This document shows positions 43,621-54,335 of a stretch of DNA of 64,000 nucleotides, piece after piece. Location: contig NZ_LT629696.1 of the NCBI RefSeq assembly GCF_900100265.1, positions 2,046,001 to 2,110,000 on the forward strand, in the 5' to 3' direction. Below the pieces are notes generated by a model. The model worked only from the letters and a program-made list of their open reading frames with translations, did not search any database and was not told where the DNA came from. Within the stretch, counting starts at the first letter, position 1. Each line of letters starts with the position of its first letter. The DNA comes from Leifsonia sp. 466MF. GTDB lineage: Bacteria; Actinomycetota; Actinomycetes; Actinomycetales; Microbacteriaceae. Both the position numbers and the translations under genes were made by a program.

Positions 43621-44544
43621 TCAACTCGCTGCGGGCGCCGACCGAGACTGTCGGAGCCGCTGGCAGTGCGGGCAGAAGTGCGAGCCGCGGTTCATGAACT
43701 GCTCGCGCACGATCGGTGTGCCGCAGCGCGGGCACGGCTGGCCCTGACGGCCGTAGGCGTTGAGGCTGTGCGAGAAGTAACCGGAGGCGCCGTTCACGTT
43801 CACGTACTGCGCGTCGAAGCTGGTGCCGCCCTCGGCGAGGGCCTTCTCGAGCACGTGGCGCACCTCCGCGAGCAGTGTGCGCACCTTCGCGCGGCTGAGC
43901 GTGTTCGCCGGTTGGGCGTAATGGATGCGCGCGGCCCAGAGCGCCTCGTCGGCGTAGATGTTGCCGATGCCGCTCACCAGGGTCTGATCGAGCAGGGCGC
44001 GTTTGATGCCGGTGTTCTTTCGGGCGAGCGCGGCGGCGAAGCCGGCGTCGTCGAAGGCGGGATCCAGCGGATCGCGGGCGATGTGGGTCACCTGTGTCGG
44101 CACGAGCGGCTCGTCGGTTCCGAGGCCACCCGGCGCGCCGTCCGCCGTGGGGACGAGCGCGTCGACCGCCATGGACCCGAAGATCCGCTGGTCGACGAAG
44201 TGCACCCACAGCTCGCCGTGCAGAGGATGCTCGATGTGGAGCCGGATGCGGAGCAGGCCGGCCTCTTCGGTTCCGGGCTCGCGCAGGAGGATCTGGCCGC
44301 TCATCCCGAGGTGGGCCACGATGGCGCGTCGCGGGACGCCTGCGAGCGGGATCCACAGGAACTTGCCGCGCCGGACCGGCTGCTCCATCACCCGTCCGGT
44401 GAGCAACGTCTCGAACGCCCCGGCGACCGGATCGTGGCGCTTCAGCGACCGCGGCTCGAAGACCTCGACGCCGAGGATGGTCGCACCGGTGACCGCGGGT
44501 GCCAGACCCGCGCGGACGACCTCAACCTCGGGAAGCTCGGGCAC
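43621..44544 (-). CDS. mutM: Formamidopyrimidine-DNA glycosylase
   Basis: 307 residues. [14 protein letters not shown] supplies the catalytic Pro2/Glu3. The H2TH region [20 protein letters not shown] and the zinc finger ([11 protein letters not shown]...CPHCQ) are complete. Excises 8-oxoguanine. Its start overlaps rnc by 23 nt. Followed in many relatives by smc; here the GNAT gene and the liv operon intervene. Confidence 0.95.
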   Translation of the reverse strand: MPELPEVEVVRAGLAPAVTGATILGVEVFEPRSLKRHDPVAGAFETLLTGRVMEQPVRRGKFLWIPLAGVPRRAIVAHLGMSGQILLREPGTEEAGLLRIRLHIEHPLHGELWVHFVDQRIFGSMAVDALVPTADGAPGGLGTDEPLVPTQVTHIARDPLDPAFDDAGFAAALARKNTGIKRALLDQTLVSGIGNIYADEALWAARIHYAQPANTLSRAKVRTLLAEVRHVLEKALAEGGTSFDAQYVNVNGASGYFSHSLNAYGRQGQPCPRCGTPIVREQFMNRGSHFCPHCQRLRQSRSAPAAS

Positions 44545-45244
44545 GTCGTCTCGTCAGTTCCGTCCAGGCGCTCAGCGCCGCGGCCATCTCGGCCTGCTTC
44601 TTGCTCGTCCCCTCGCCGGTGGCGGTGACGAGGCTGCCCACCTCGACGGTGGCGTGGAACGTCTTGGAGTGGTCGGGGCCGCTGTTGGTCACCGTGTAGA
44701 CCGGCAGGCCGGCGCCGCGGTGGGCGGCGACCTCCTGCAGGCTGGTCTTCGGGTCCATGGCGGCGCCGAAGCGGTCCGGGTCGTCGAGCAGCGGCTCGAT
44801 CAGCCGCAGGACGAGCGCCGTCGCAGCGTCGCCCCCGGCATCCAGGTAGGTGGCGCCGATGAGCGCCTCGACCGTGTCGGCGAGAATGGACGCCTTCTCT
44901 CGACCGCCGCTCTGGTTCTCGCCGCGGCCGAGCCGGATGTACTCCCCCAGGCCGATGCCGCGCGCGACCTCGGCCAGTGCGACCGAGCTCACCAGACTGG
45001 CCCGCCGCTTGGCGAGCTCGCCCTCGTCGAGGTCCGGATTCTCGCGGAACAGTTTGACCGTCACCGCCTGCCCCAGGATGGAGTCGCCGAGGAACTCGAG
45101 ACGCTCGTTATTGGGGATGCCGCCGTGCTCGTACGCGTACGAGCGATGGGTCAGCGCAAGCTCGAGAAGCTCGGGGTCGATGACGACCCCGAGCTTCTCC
45201 AGAAGTGCTGTGCGGTCAGCGTTCTCTCCGACCACAGCGTTCAC
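44522..45244 (-). CDS. rnc: Ribonuclease III
   Basis: 240 residues from GTG 45244. The catalytic motif [13 protein letters not shown] and [20 protein letters not shown] carry the metal-binding acids. A dsRNA-binding domain ends the protein ([35 protein letters not shown]). Processes rRNA precursors and double-stranded RNA. Operon DUF177-rpmF-rnc-mutM. Confidence 0.96.
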   Translation of the reverse strand: MNAVVGENADRTALLEKLGVVIDPELLELALTHRSYAYEHGGIPNNERLEFLGDSILGQAVTVKLFRENPDLDEGELAKRRASLVSSVALAEVARGIGLGEYIRLGRGENQSGGREKASILADTVEALIGATYLDAGGDAATALVLRLIEPLLDDPDRFGAAMDPKTSLQEVAAHRGAGLPVYTVTNSGPDHSKTFHATVEVGSLVTATGEGTSKKQAEMAAALSAWTELTRRRARASRG

Positions 45245-45260
45245 CGATCGTCAGCGACGA

Positions 45261-45464
45261 TCAGACGTCGGCGACCTTGCGGCCCTTGTACTCGAGGAAG
45301 AGGGCGGTGCCCGCAGAGTCCTCGACGACCTTCGCGCGGTGCGGGAGGCTGTAGGTGACCTTGCCGTTCTCGATCGTCTTGACGAGCGTGGGGACCTCAG
45401 CCTTCCACTGCGAACGACGGGCGTGGGTGTTGGCGCGCGACTGCTTCCGCTTCGGGACGGCCAT
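45261..45464 (-). CDS. rpmF: 50S ribosomal protein L32
   Basis: 67 residues, [20 protein letters not shown] at the N-terminus. No Cys residues, so this is the zinc-independent (C-) form. Lies 2 bp after the DUF177 gene. Confidence 0.95.
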   Translation of the reverse strand: MAVPKRKQSRANTHARRSQWKAEVPTLVKTIENGKVTYSLPHRAKVVEDSAGTALFLEYKGRKVADV

Positions 45465-45466
45465 GA

Positions 45467-46018
45467 CTATCTCTTCTCTGTGTTCGGTCGGGGTTCATCG
45501 GTGTCGGAAGCCTGGAAGGCCGCAAGCGCAGACCAGCGCGGATCGACGATCTGCGACGGCTCGCGGTCCGGTACATCCGCCAGCCTCTCCCCGGTCTCGG
45601 GGTCGAGACCTGGGCAGTCCGGCCGGCACACCGGCTGGAACGGCAGTGCCAGCACTACCGCATCCCTGATCAGAGGTTCAAGATCCACGTGGTCGTCGTG
45701 AACCTCATGATCGAAAGCTTCGTCAGAAGAATACGCGAAAAGTTCCTGGAAATCGACTTGGACAGGTTGCTCGATGTCGATCAGGCAGCGGCCGCACACG
45801 CCGATGGCTGTCGTCTGAGCGTCGCCCGTCGCGAGAATCCCCTCGTGCATCGACTCCAACCGGAGGTCGAGATCGATGGTCTCGCCCTCCGGGACGCTGA
45901 TCAGGCCCTCGCCGAGTTTCTCCGCGACAGGGATGGTGATGCGCTGTTCGCGCATCGTGCCTGGGCGGCGGATGAGGTCGTACACATTGACGGTGTACGG
46001 CGAGTTCTTGTGGGTCAC
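45467..46018 (-). CDS. DUF177/YceD family protein
   Basis: 183 residues from GTG 46018. Cys-x2-Cys in [13 protein letters not shown] and [15 protein letters not shown] are the DUF177 hallmarks. The protein is linked to 23S rRNA and L32 in other bacteria, and it is adjacent to rpmF here. Leaderless promoter TAAAAT 8 nt upstream. Confidence 0.9.
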   Translation of the reverse strand: MTHKNSPYTVNVYDLIRRPGTMREQRITIPVAEKLGEGLISVPEGETIDLDLRLESMHEGILATGDAQTTAIGVCGRCLIDIEQPVQVDFQELFAYSSDEAFDHEVHDDHVDLEPLIRDAVVLALPFQPVCRPDCPGLDPETGERLADVPDREPSQIVDPRWSALAAFQASDTDEPRPNTEKR

Positions 46019-46026
46019 GAGCGACT

Positions 46027-46032
46027 ATTTTA
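46027..46032 (-). promoter_or_regulatory. -10 box of DUF177-rpmF promoter
   Basis: TAAAAT, 8 nt before the GTG at 46018. It contains the TAA stop codon of the upstream transglutaminase gene. Confidence 0.55.
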
Positions 46033-48297
46033 CGCCGCTCCACGGGGACGGACGGCGGAAGGCCAGCCCGCTGGCAGCAAGGACACAGGAATGAGCAGCG
46101 CTTTCGTCCGCAGCACCGGGCCGGCCTGCGCCTCCAGGGCCGACAGCACCGTCTCGAGGTCGTCGGAGAGTCCGCCCGCCCAGCGGCGGGTCGGCGGGCC
46201 GTATGCGTCGCGTTCGAGTTCGCCGAGGAGCCGGAGGACCGCATCCTCCGCCGGCGTGCCGGCGACCGCGGTGGCCACCCGGCCGGCGAACACGCGCGGG
46301 GTCTCCGTCGGCGGCGCCGTCCAGCCGAGATCGCGGACGGTGTCGCGCAACTCGTCCCAGACGAGGGAGGCCCCTCCCCACTCGTCGGTCAGCTCGCGCA
46401 GCCGTCTACGCCGTCGCATCCTGCGCCACACCGCGGGGATGAGCAGGACGCCGATGACGAGGAGGGCGACGCCGATGCCGGTCGCGAGCGGCTGGGCTCC
46501 CGATGTCGGTGTGAAAGTGGCCGAGCCGGCGGGGTTGGCCGGGTCGGTCGGAACGAGCGCCCGCGGTGCGGAGCTGGAGGTGGCGGCCGAGCTCGGGGGC
46601 GCCGCGGCGGGGTCGGTCTGCGGCCGGGTGTAGTCCGGGACCGTCCCTCGGCCGACCGTGGGCTCGAACGGCACCCAGCCCACGCCGGCGAAGTACAGCT
46701 CGGGCCAGGCGTGCAGGTCGTCGCTCGTCACCGTGTACTCGCCCGGGTTGGTCGCTGTCCCTCCACTGGTCGCGCCGGGCAGGTAGCCCTCCGCGACGCG
46801 CGACGGGATGCCCAGGGTGCGGGCCATCAGCGCCATCGCCGAGGCGAAGTGGACGCAGTACCCGCTCTTGACCTCGAGGAACTTCGCGATCACTCGCGCA
46901 CCGTCGCCGTCGTATCCCTGCTTCAGCGGTGTCTGCGTGGAGTACACGAAGCTGTTGTCGCGGAAGTAGTCCTGCAGCGCGACCGCCTTGTCGTACTCGG
47001 TGATCGCATCCTTCGTCGCCGTGAGCGCCGTGTCCTCGATGATCGACGGCAGGTTGGGCGGCAGGAACAGGTCGCGCTGCACCTCCACCGGGACGAAGCC
47101 GCCCGCGGCCTTCAGCTGGTCGGCCGTCGGCTGGAGCAGGAGGCTGGTCGCCGTGTACTTCTGCCCCTGCGTCGTCGAGTTGATGCCGCCGATCGTGAGG
47201 TCGTCCGGATCCCACGACCACGTGCCGTTGAGCCCCTTCACCGACTGGACGGGCGCTGGGGCCGGCAGCCACCGGCTCGTCATGTTGTCGATCGCGACCG
47301 TCGTCGTGATCTTCGTCGTCTTCACGGTGTCGGAGAGCCCGGCGACCGGTCCGATCTTGGCTCCATCGCTCAGCCGGTTGGTGTCGCGCTCCCGGTGCTT
47401 CCAGACGGAGCCGGTGAACTGGTCGAGCGACGCGAGCTTGAGGTACTGCCCGTTCGCAGCGCTCGTCGTGTAGGTGAGCGCGCGCACCGCGGCGGGGCGG
47501 CGGAGGTCCTTGCCGAGGTCGACAAGCGGCGTGACCGTGCCGCCGATGGAGATCCCCCCGGCGGTGAAGGAGGTCGCACCGCCCTGATCGAAGCCCGGCG
47601 CGGTCCCGGCGAGGACGACCGCGATGGTCACGGCCGAGGCGCCGACCGACAGGGCGGCTCCCGGACGCGGTGTGCCCGGGCGTCTGCTGCGCACGTCGCA
47701 GCGCAGCAGCCACAGGTACGCAGCCGCCGACGCTGCCAGAGCCAGAGGGTCGAGCCCGTCGCCGAGCAGCGCTCCCGGCACGACCAGCACCGCGGCGATG
47801 CCGATGGCGGTGAAGGCGGGCGTCCGGATGGCCACGGCGAACGTGTCGAGGATGAGCGCGAGCAGGCATCCGCCGCCGACGACGAGGAACAGGAACTCGG
47901 GAAGGGCCTCCGCCGGAGTGCCCTGCTGGTAGATGGAGAGCATGGCCTGCTGGAGGTACTGCATCCAGTTGGTCACGGTCGTCGGCGTGGGGATGATGCC
48001 GAGCAGGCCCGACCCCCGACCGAACGCGACGGTCATGATCGCCGCCGACTCCACCAGCAGCAGCACGGGGACGACGCCCCTCGGGATGCCGAGGCTGCGG
48101 AGTCCCGCCCCGGTGACGAGCACCGCCGAAGCGGTCGCCACCAAGGCGAACCACCATCCGATGCCCTGGATGAGGCCGGACAGCGCATAACTCAGCGCCA
48201 CAACCTGCAGCACGAGCGCTCCGGTGATGCGCCAGTAGCCGACCCGCCGTCGCACACCGACGCGAGGGACGGAGAACGCCACGGACTCAGTCGCCAC
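46030..48297 (-). CDS. TgpA-like membrane transglutaminase
   Basis: 755 residues from GTG 48297. N-terminal half with five or six membrane helices, then an extracytoplasmic region with transglutaminase core VKSGYCVHFASAMALMART (Cys), DLHAWPELYFAGVGW (His) and EPTVGRG (Asp side), a further helix near 600 and a cytoplasmic DUF4129-like tail. The family acts on envelope proteins, and it occurs with DUF58 and MoxR. Start overlaps the DUF58 gene by 11 nt. Confidence 0.9.
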   Translation of the reverse strand: MATESVAFSVPRVGVRRRVGYWRITGALVLQVVALSYALSGLIQGIGWWFALVATASAVLVTGAGLRSLGIPRGVVPVLLLVESAAIMTVAFGRGSGLLGIIPTPTTVTNWMQYLQQAMLSIYQQGTPAEALPEFLFLVVGGGCLLALILDTFAVAIRTPAFTAIGIAAVLVVPGALLGDGLDPLALAASAAAYLWLLRCDVRSRRPGTPRPGAALSVGASAVTIAVVLAGTAPGFDQGGATSFTAGGISIGGTVTPLVDLGKDLRRPAAVRALTYTTSAANGQYLKLASLDQFTGSVWKHRERDTNRLSDGAKIGPVAGLSDTVKTTKITTTVAIDNMTSRWLPAPAPVQSVKGLNGTWSWDPDDLTIGGINSTTQGQKYTATSLLLQPTADQLKAAGGFVPVEVQRDLFLPPNLPSIIEDTALTATKDAITEYDKAVALQDYFRDNSFVYSTQTPLKQGYDGDGARVIAKFLEVKSGYCVHFASAMALMARTLGIPSRVAEGYLPGATSGGTATNPGEYTVTSDDLHAWPELYFAGVGWVPFEPTVGRGTVPDYTRPQTDPAAAPPSSAATSSSAPRALVPTDPANPAGSATFTPTSGAQPLATGIGVALLVIGVLLIPAVWRRMRRRRRLRELTDEWGGASLVWDELRDTVRDLGWTAPPTETPRVFAGRVATAVAGTPAEDAVLRLLGELERDAYGPPTRRWAGGLSDDLETVLSALEAQAGPVLRTKALLIPVSLLPAGWPSAVRPRGAA

Positions 48298-49618
48298 GCG
48301 CCACCACCCCCGCCCGCTGTCGCCGGAGCGCACGCTGCCAGCACTCGGCGGGATCGTCGCCCGCGGCGAAGGTCACGCAGAGCCATCCGGCGTCCGCGAG
48401 CACCTCGGCCGTATCGGTCGGCATGGAGGCGCCGACGAATGCCACCGCGGGGTCGCCCATCGAACGGAGGGCCGCGAGGGCGCCGAGCTCCGCGGGCGGC
48501 GCACCGGCCAGCACGGCGAACACGGGGACCGGGCGACCGGCCCGGCGCAGACCGGCGCCGAGCTCGGCGACCGCGTCGTCACGGGCCGTGACACTTGTCT
48601 CGACCGCCGCGAGGTCTGCGAGGAGCATGCGGTCGGCGCTCCCGACGTCGTAGGTCGCCGTCGTCGCGCCCATCGTCCCTGTCCGTCCGGCGCCGCTGCG
48701 CCCGGACAGCTGGCGGTCGCCGGTCTCGACGACGCTCACCGCGAATCCCTCGTCCAGCAGGTGCACGCCGATCGAGGCGACCAGGTCGACCAGCGTCTCG
48801 AACTCGTCGGCCGCCTCTTCCGCGTGCGCGGGCAGCGGGCGGGTGTCCATCAGCATCCACGCCTCGGGGTTGCTGCGCTGCTCCTCCTGCCGCACCATCA
48901 GCTGGTCGTGCCGTGCGGTGGCCCGCCAGTGCACGCGCCGCAGCGGGTCGCCCGGCCGGTACTCGCGGGCGATCAGCTCGTCGGCGCTCGGGATGCTGTG
49001 GCGCAGCAGCTCATGCTCGGTGCCCTCGCTGTGGGCGACATCCAGCTCGCCGCGCGACAACGGCACGACGCGCGGCGTCACCAGCAGTTGCCGCGGCTGG
49101 CCGATCGCGTACTCGGCGTATGCGATCGCGAACGGGTCCGTGCGGCTCACCACCAGCGGCCCGATGGGATGCGCACCGCGGCGCTCGGGGACGACATCCT
49201 GCCGGAGGACGACCGTGTCGCGGCCCAGCATGCCGTCGGGCTGGTGCGCACCGAGCCGTGGGAACGGCGCGGAGTCCTGCACGCCGACCGCGGCGGGAGC
49301 GGACTCGCGCCATCGGGCTGCGGGGCTGGGGCGCGGCGCCTGATTGCGCGCCGTCGTGACGATGGTGGCCTTCTCCCCCGCCGCCACGACATCCGGATGG
49401 AAACTGCGGGTGACGGTCAGGCGGGGGCGGTCCACCGTCACGGAGATCATGGCGGCGAGCGGGAGCACGGTCAGGAACACCCCGACGAACAGCACGTCCG
49501 TGCGCCCGAAGACGGCCGACGCGACGAGCGCCACCACCCCGACGGCGCCGAGCGTCCAGCCGCGAGCGGTCGGGCGCGGCCGCTTCAGCGGCGACGAGGA
49601 ACGGCCGCCCGGGGGCAT
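48287..49618 (-). CDS. DUF58 domain protein
   Basis: 443 residues. Two membrane helices near residues 22-58, then a beta-rich extracytoplasmic or cytoplasmic domain, with the DUF58 signature AREYRPGDPLRRVHWRATAR and a VWA-like segment MLMDTRPLPAHAEEAADEF. Works with MoxR ATPases and TgpA in one membrane-associated system. Starts one base after the moxR stop. Confidence 0.88.
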   Translation of the reverse strand: MPPGGRSSSPLKRPRPTARGWTLGAVGVVALVASAVFGRTDVLFVGVFLTVLPLAAMISVTVDRPRLTVTRSFHPDVVAAGEKATIVTTARNQAPRPSPAARWRESAPAAVGVQDSAPFPRLGAHQPDGMLGRDTVVLRQDVVPERRGAHPIGPLVVSRTDPFAIAYAEYAIGQPRQLLVTPRVVPLSRGELDVAHSEGTEHELLRHSIPSADELIAREYRPGDPLRRVHWRATARHDQLMVRQEEQRSNPEAWMLMDTRPLPAHAEEAADEFETLVDLVASIGVHLLDEGFAVSVVETGDRQLSGRSGAGRTGTMGATTATYDVGSADRMLLADLAAVETSVTARDDAVAELGAGLRRAGRPVPVFAVLAGAPPAELGALAALRSMGDPAVAFVGASMPTDTAEVLADAGWLCVTFAAGDDPAECWQRALRRQRAGVVARGD

Positions 49619-49619
49619 G

Positions 49620-50696
49620 TCAGCGTCCCGTGGCGCCCGCTGCGCCGGCGCCGACCGAAGAACCGGAGCCGACGGGCACCGGCGTCGACGCGACGATCCG
49701 CCGGACGATGTCGGCGATCACCGGAGCACTCTCGTGGTGGTGCCCGAGCGCCCGGCTGGTCGGCAGCAGCCGGTGGCCGAGCACCGGCACGGCCAGCGCA
49801 TCCACGTCGTCCGGGAGGACGAAATCGCGGCCGGCGAGAGCCGCCATCGCCTTCGCCGCACGGATCAACTGGAGCGTGGCACGCGGACTCGCGCCGAGCC
49901 GCAGGTCACGGTCCTCGCGCGTGGCCCGCACCAGGTCGACCGCGTACTGCTTGACCGGCGTCGAGGCGAACACGGCACGAGCGGTCACCATCATGGCCCG
50001 CAGCTCGTCGGAGCTGACCACCGGGCGGATGCGCGACAGCGGACTGGACGTATCCCGCGTGGTCAGCATCGCGAGCTCGGAACCCTCGTCCGGGTAGCCC
50101 ATGGCGATCCGGGCCATGAAGCGGTCGCGCTGCGCCTCCGGCAGGGCGTACGTGCCCTCCATCTCGACCGGGTTCTGCGTGGCGACCACGATGAAGGGGG
50201 CAGCGAGTGGATAGGTCGAGCCGTCGACCGTGACCTGGCGCTCCTCCATGCACTCCAGCAGGGCGGACTGCGTCTTCGGGCTCGCGCGGTTGATCTCGTC
50301 GCCGATGACGATGTTCGCGAAGATGGCGCCCGGCTTGAACTCGAACCGGCGCTCCGCCTGGTTGTAGACCGAGACGCCTGTGACGTCGGACGGCAGGAGG
50401 TCCGGGGTGAACTGGATGCGGCTGACCGTGCAGTCGACCGACTTCGCCAGAGACTTCGCCAGCATGGTCTTGCCGACACCGGGAACATCCTCGATCAGCA
50501 GATGCCCCTCGGCCAGCAGCACCACCAGCGCGGTCTGCACGGCCTCGTGCTTTCCGTCGATGACGGACTCCACATTGGCGGTGATCTGCTCCGCGGCGCG
50601 CCTCAGCTCGTCGAGGTCCATGCGGGTGACATCCCCCGCCTCCTCCTCAGGCGCGACGGAGGATTCGGTGGGCTGGCGCGTCGCGTAACTGTTCAT
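49620..50696 (-). CDS. MoxR-type AAA+ ATPase
   Basis: 358 residues from ATG 50696, with GGGGGAG ahead. Walker A IEDVPGVGKTMLAKSLA, Walker B NIVIGDEINRASPKTQ, sensor VVATQNPVEMEGTY and arginine finger region ALPEAQRDRFM. MoxR proteins act as metal-insertion or maturation chaperones. The first gene of the moxR-DUF58-tgpA operon. Confidence 0.93.
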   Translation of the reverse strand: MNSYATRQPTESSVAPEEEAGDVTRMDLDELRRAAEQITANVESVIDGKHEAVQTALVVLLAEGHLLIEDVPGVGKTMLAKSLAKSVDCTVSRIQFTPDLLPSDVTGVSVYNQAERRFEFKPGAIFANIVIGDEINRASPKTQSALLECMEERQVTVDGSTYPLAAPFIVVATQNPVEMEGTYALPEAQRDRFMARIAMGYPDEGSELAMLTTRDTSSPLSRIRPVVSSDELRAMMVTARAVFASTPVKQYAVDLVRATREDRDLRLGASPRATLQLIRAAKAMAALAGRDFVLPDDVDALAVPVLGHRLLPTSRALGHHHESAPVIADIVRRIVASTPVPVGSGSSVGAGAAGATGR

Positions 50697-50707
50697 GACT
50701 CCCCCGG

Positions 50708-51190
50708 CTAGGTCTCTTGGAGGTACTCGTGCACGGCCGGCGGCACGTACGGGCTCACGTCGCCGCCGAGCGCGGACACCTGACGCACCAGCGAGCTGGA
50801 GACGTGGGCGTTCGCCGGGTTCGGCAGCAGGAAGACGGTCTCGACATCGGCCAGGTGGCGGTTGACGATGGCCATCGGCGTCTCGTAGGCGACGTCGACC
50901 GACGAGCGGATGCCTTTCACCAGCACGTGGGCGCCGACGTCGGTGCAGTAGTCGACAAGCAGCCCGACCGACCAGGAGGCGATGACGATGTTGCCGACGA
51001 TGCCGGCATCCTCGATCGAGCGCTCCAGCAGGGCCACCCGCTGCGCGATGGGCAGCAGGGCCGACTTGTCCGGATTGTGGACCACCACGACGTGGACCTC
51101 GTCCCACAGACCGGCAGCACGCTCGATCACATCGAGGTGCCCGAGGGTGACCGGGTCGAACGATCCAGGGACAACGGCGATCCTGTTCAT
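50708..51190 (-). CDS. coaD: Phosphopantetheine adenylyltransferase
   Basis: 160 residues from ATG 51190. [18 protein letters not shown] gives the nucleotidyltransferase TxxGH-type motif. [18 protein letters not shown] and [18 protein letters not shown] complete the fold. Penultimate step of coenzyme A synthesis. A TAGTCT box lies 8 nt upstream, and ggggg could instead act as Shine-Dalgarno. Confidence 0.96.
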   Translation of the reverse strand: MNRIAVVPGSFDPVTLGHLDVIERAAGLWDEVHVVVVHNPDKSALLPIAQRVALLERSIEDAGIVGNIVIASWSVGLLVDYCTDVGAHVLVKGIRSSVDVAYETPMAIVNRHLADVETVFLLPNPANAHVSSSLVRQVSALGGDVSPYVPPAVHEYLQET

Positions 51191-51198
51191 AGACCCCC

Positions 51199-51204
51199 AG
51201 ACTA
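51199..51204 (-). promoter_or_regulatory. -10 candidate for coaD
   Basis: TAGTCT on the minus strand 8 nt before the coaD ATG. Confidence 0.4.
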
Positions 51205-51263
51205 TCCCGCGGTTCCCGGCATTTCGTTGTGAATCCGTTACCAACGGGTTTCGTCCGTGCGAC

Positions 51264-53495
51264 TCAGGACTTGCCGAGGAACGCCCGCTCGCTCTCGTCG
51301 AGCCGGCGGGCCAGCGCCGCGGCGAGAGCAGGATGCGCCGCGAGCGACGGGTCCGCCTCCAGCGTCTCCTCGGCGGCGACCCGCGCCTCCGAGATCAGCT
51401 CGCCGTCCGTGGCCACCCGCAGCAGCCGCAACGACGACCGGCCGCCCGACTGGCGGCTCCCGAGCACGTCGCCCTCGCGGCGCAGCTCCAGGTCGATGTT
51501 CGCCAGCTCGAAGCCGTCGAGCGTCGCCGCGACGGCCTCCACCCGCTCGCGCGCCAGGCTCCCCTGCTCCGCGGCTGTGACCAGCAGGCAGAGGCCCGGG
51601 ATGTCGCCCCGGCCGACGCGGCCGCGCAGCTGATGGAGCTGCGAGACACCGAAGCGGTCCGCATCCAGCACCACCATCGCCGAGGCGTTCGGCACGTTGA
51701 CGCCGACCTCGATGACCGTCGTCGCGATCAGCAGGTCGATGTCGCCGCCGGCGAAGGCGCGCATGACCTCGTCCTTCTCGTCCGACGGAAGGCGGCCGTG
51801 CAGCACGCCGATCCGGGTGCCGGCGAAGAGGGGATCGGCGCGCACCTGCGCGGCGACGGACTCGACGTTGGCGATCGGCCGGGGCGGAGCGCCGTCACCC
51901 TCTGGCTCGTCGGGCTCCGGCTCCTCGCCGTCGTCCTCCGCATCCTTGCCGGAGATCGCCGGGCAGACGACGAACACCTGACGGCCCTTCGCGATCTCCT
52001 CCGACGCGCGCTCCCAGATCCGGCGCTCCCATCCGGGGCGGTCGGCGAGCGGCACCACGAAACTCTCGATGCCCTGCCGGCCGGCGGGCAGCTGCGCGAT
52101 GGTCGACACATCCAGGTCGCCGAAGACGGTCATGGCGACCGTGCGCGGGATGGGCGTCGCCGTCAGCACCAGCACGTGCGGCGGGGTGCCGCCCTTCGCG
52201 CGGAGGGCCTCCCGCTGCTCCACGCCGAAGCGGTGCTGCTCGTCGACGACGACGAGTCCGAGGTCGAAGAAGGTCACCGCGTCGCCGAGGAGCGCGTGAG
52301 TTCCCACCACGATGCGCGCCTGCCCGGACACCGTCCGCAGCAGTGCGCGCTTCCGCTCGGCGGCGGAGAGCTGGCCGGTGAGGAGCGTCGGCATGAGCTG
52401 GGCCGAGAGGTCGGGGCCGAGCATCGCGGCGATCGACCGCACGTGCTGCGCGGCGAGCACCTCGGTCGGTGCGAGCAGGGCCGACTGGCCGCCGGAGTCG
52501 GCCACGGCGAGCATGGCGCGGAGAGCGACGAGGGTCTTGCCCGAGCCGACCTCGCCCTGCACCAGACGGTGCATCGCCGCAGTGTCGGCCAGATCGCGCG
52601 CGATCTCGCCGCCCACCACATCCTGGTCGCCGGTGAGGGCGAAGGGCAGCGCCGCGTCGAACCGTTCGAGCAGCCCACCGGGGACGGCCACGCGGGGCGT
52701 CGCCGCCGCCTCCCGCGATGCTGCACGTTGCTGCAGCAGCGCGGCCTGGAGGACGAAGGCCTCCTGGAACCGCAGCGTGTCGCGAGCGCGCTGCCACTGC
52801 GCATCCTTCTGAGGTCGGTGGATGCCCTCCAGCGCGTCCCGATACGGCACCAGACCGCGCTCGACGACGATCGCATCCGGCACCGGATCGGGCACCGGCC
52901 CGAGCGCGTCGAGAGCGAGCCCGACGGCCTTCTGCACCTGCCAGCTCGCCACGGTCCCCGTCGCCGGATAGATCGGGATGGGCGTCTGCGCCCAGTCCTT
53001 CGCGGCCGCGCTGCCCGGGCTCACGGCGTTCTCCGCATCCGGCTCGAACAGCTCGTAGTCGGGATGCGCGAGCTGCAGGGCGCCGCGGTACGCCGACACC
53101 TTGCCTGCGAAGATGCCGCGAACGCCGGGCAGGAGCTCGCGGGAGCGCCACGCCTGGTTGAAGAAGGTGAGAGTGAGGATGCCCTCGCCGTCCGAGATCT
53201 TCACCTCGAGGATGCTGCCGCGCCGCGCCCGCATCGGGCGCTCCTGCACCCGCAGCACCTCGGCGATGATCGTCACGTTCTCGTCCAGCGGGAGGTTCGC
53301 CAGTGCCGTCAGCTCCCCGCGCTTCGCGTAGCGCCGCGGGAAGTGGCTGAGCAGGTCGGCGACCGTACGCATCCCGAACGCCTTCTCGAACGCGGACGCG
53401 GTGCGGCCGCCGAGGACGCCGCTCAGCCGGGTATCGAGGCCGACGGTGCCGGCGTCAGCAGACCCGGAGCCGGCCGGGGCGGGGACGGAGGTCAT
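51264..53495 (-). CDS. recG: ATP-dependent DNA helicase RecG
   Basis: 743 residues. N-terminal wedge/OB domain (residues about 60-180), then the DEAD-like helicase: [45 protein letters not shown] and [13 protein letters not shown], and the second lobe with [17 protein letters not shown]. Remodels stalled forks and recombination intermediates. An acidic insert ([16 protein letters not shown]) lies between motifs. Overlaps the TPR gene stop by 4 nt. Confidence 0.96.
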   Translation of the reverse strand: MTSVPAPAGSGSADAGTVGLDTRLSGVLGGRTASAFEKAFGMRTVADLLSHFPRRYAKRGELTALANLPLDENVTIIAEVLRVQERPMRARRGSILEVKISDGEGILTLTFFNQAWRSRELLPGVRGIFAGKVSAYRGALQLAHPDYELFEPDAENAVSPGSAAAKDWAQTPIPIYPATGTVASWQVQKAVGLALDALGPVPDPVPDAIVVERGLVPYRDALEGIHRPQKDAQWQRARDTLRFQEAFVLQAALLQQRAASREAAATPRVAVPGGLLERFDAALPFALTGDQDVVGGEIARDLADTAAMHRLVQGEVGSGKTLVALRAMLAVADSGGQSALLAPTEVLAAQHVRSIAAMLGPDLSAQLMPTLLTGQLSAAERKRALLRTVSGQARIVVGTHALLGDAVTFFDLGLVVVDEQHRFGVEQREALRAKGGTPPHVLVLTATPIPRTVAMTVFGDLDVSTIAQLPAGRQGIESFVVPLADRPGWERRIWERASEEIAKGRQVFVVCPAISGKDAEDDGEEPEPDEPEGDGAPPRPIANVESVAAQVRADPLFAGTRIGVLHGRLPSDEKDEVMRAFAGGDIDLLIATTVIEVGVNVPNASAMVVLDADRFGVSQLHQLRGRVGRGDIPGLCLLVTAAEQGSLARERVEAVAATLDGFELANIDLELRREGDVLGSRQSGGRSSLRLLRVATDGELISEARVAAEETLEADPSLAAHPALAAALARRLDESERAFLGKS

Positions 53496-54292
53496 GACTC
53501 GATCGTATGCTTCCCCTCCGGCATTCCGTCGTCGGGTGCGCGCGCCTCGGGTGCGTCGTCGTCGGGTGCGCCGGACAGCGCCTCCAGCTCGGCCAGGACG
53601 GCCGGCTCGTCCGGGCGTTCCGACGCCAGCCGTCGCTGGATCTCGCGCGCCTCGGCGGTCCGGCCCGCTTCACGGAGGCCACGCGCGAACGCCCACTGCG
53701 CGGCGAACTGCTGATCCAGCGTTCCGTACGCCTCCGCGTGCTCCACAGCATTCTCGAACGACACCAGAGCGGCCGGCGCATCCCCCTCGCGCAGCAGTGC
53801 CCACCCGCGCAGCTCGTGCAGCACGACACCCCAGCGGAGGGTGCGCGGGTCGCCGGTGGCCGACAGGTCGGAGAGGCCCTCGTCGATCCACTGCAAGGTG
53901 TGCGGGCGGTCCGCATCGGCGAGCGCCAGCGCCGACTCGACGGCCAGCGCCACGTCACCGTCCCGGCGGGCCGTGCGCAAGGCGGCCTCCAGCACCGGCA
54001 CCGCCTCCCCGGCGAGGCCGGCGGCGGATCGGAGCCGTCCCCGTTCGAGAAGGACGCGAACCTCCAGCACGCCACTCGCCGGCTCCAGCGACTCCAGGAG
54101 GGCCTCCGCCTCGTCGAACCGCCCCTGCAGCCCGAGCGCGCGGGCGCGCTGGGTTTGCAGCTCGGCCCGGACGACCTCCGACCGGTCCGGTTCTGCGGCA
54201 GCCGCGGCCAGCCGTTCTGCGGAGGCGATCGGGTCACCGGGGAGCCACAGGGCGTCGAGCTCTGCCTGCTCCAGGCGTTCCTCCATCCCCAT
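53492..54292 (-). CDS. TPR-like helical repeat protein
   Basis: 266 residues, almost all helix pairs of TPR type (ALGLQGRFDEAEALLESLEP, LRSAAGLAGEAVPVLEAALR, REAGRTAEAREIQRRL). No signal peptide. Soluble scaffold of unknown partner. ATGA-coupled to recG downstream. The N-terminus could start at 54292 (MGMEERL) or two codons later. Confidence 0.7.
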   Translation of the reverse strand: MGMEERLEQAELDALWLPGDPIASAERLAAAAAEPDRSEVVRAELQTQRARALGLQGRFDEAEALLESLEPASGVLEVRVLLERGRLRSAAGLAGEAVPVLEAALRTARRDGDVALAVESALALADADRPHTLQWIDEGLSDLSATGDPRTLRWGVVLHELRGWALLREGDAPAALVSFENAVEHAEAYGTLDQQFAAQWAFARGLREAGRTAEAREIQRRLASERPDEPAVLAELEALSGAPDDDAPEARAPDDGMPEGKHTIES

Positions 54293-54335
54293 ATCTTGGC
54301 GGCACTCCGGGTGCCGACGCTAGGCTCGGGGAGCC

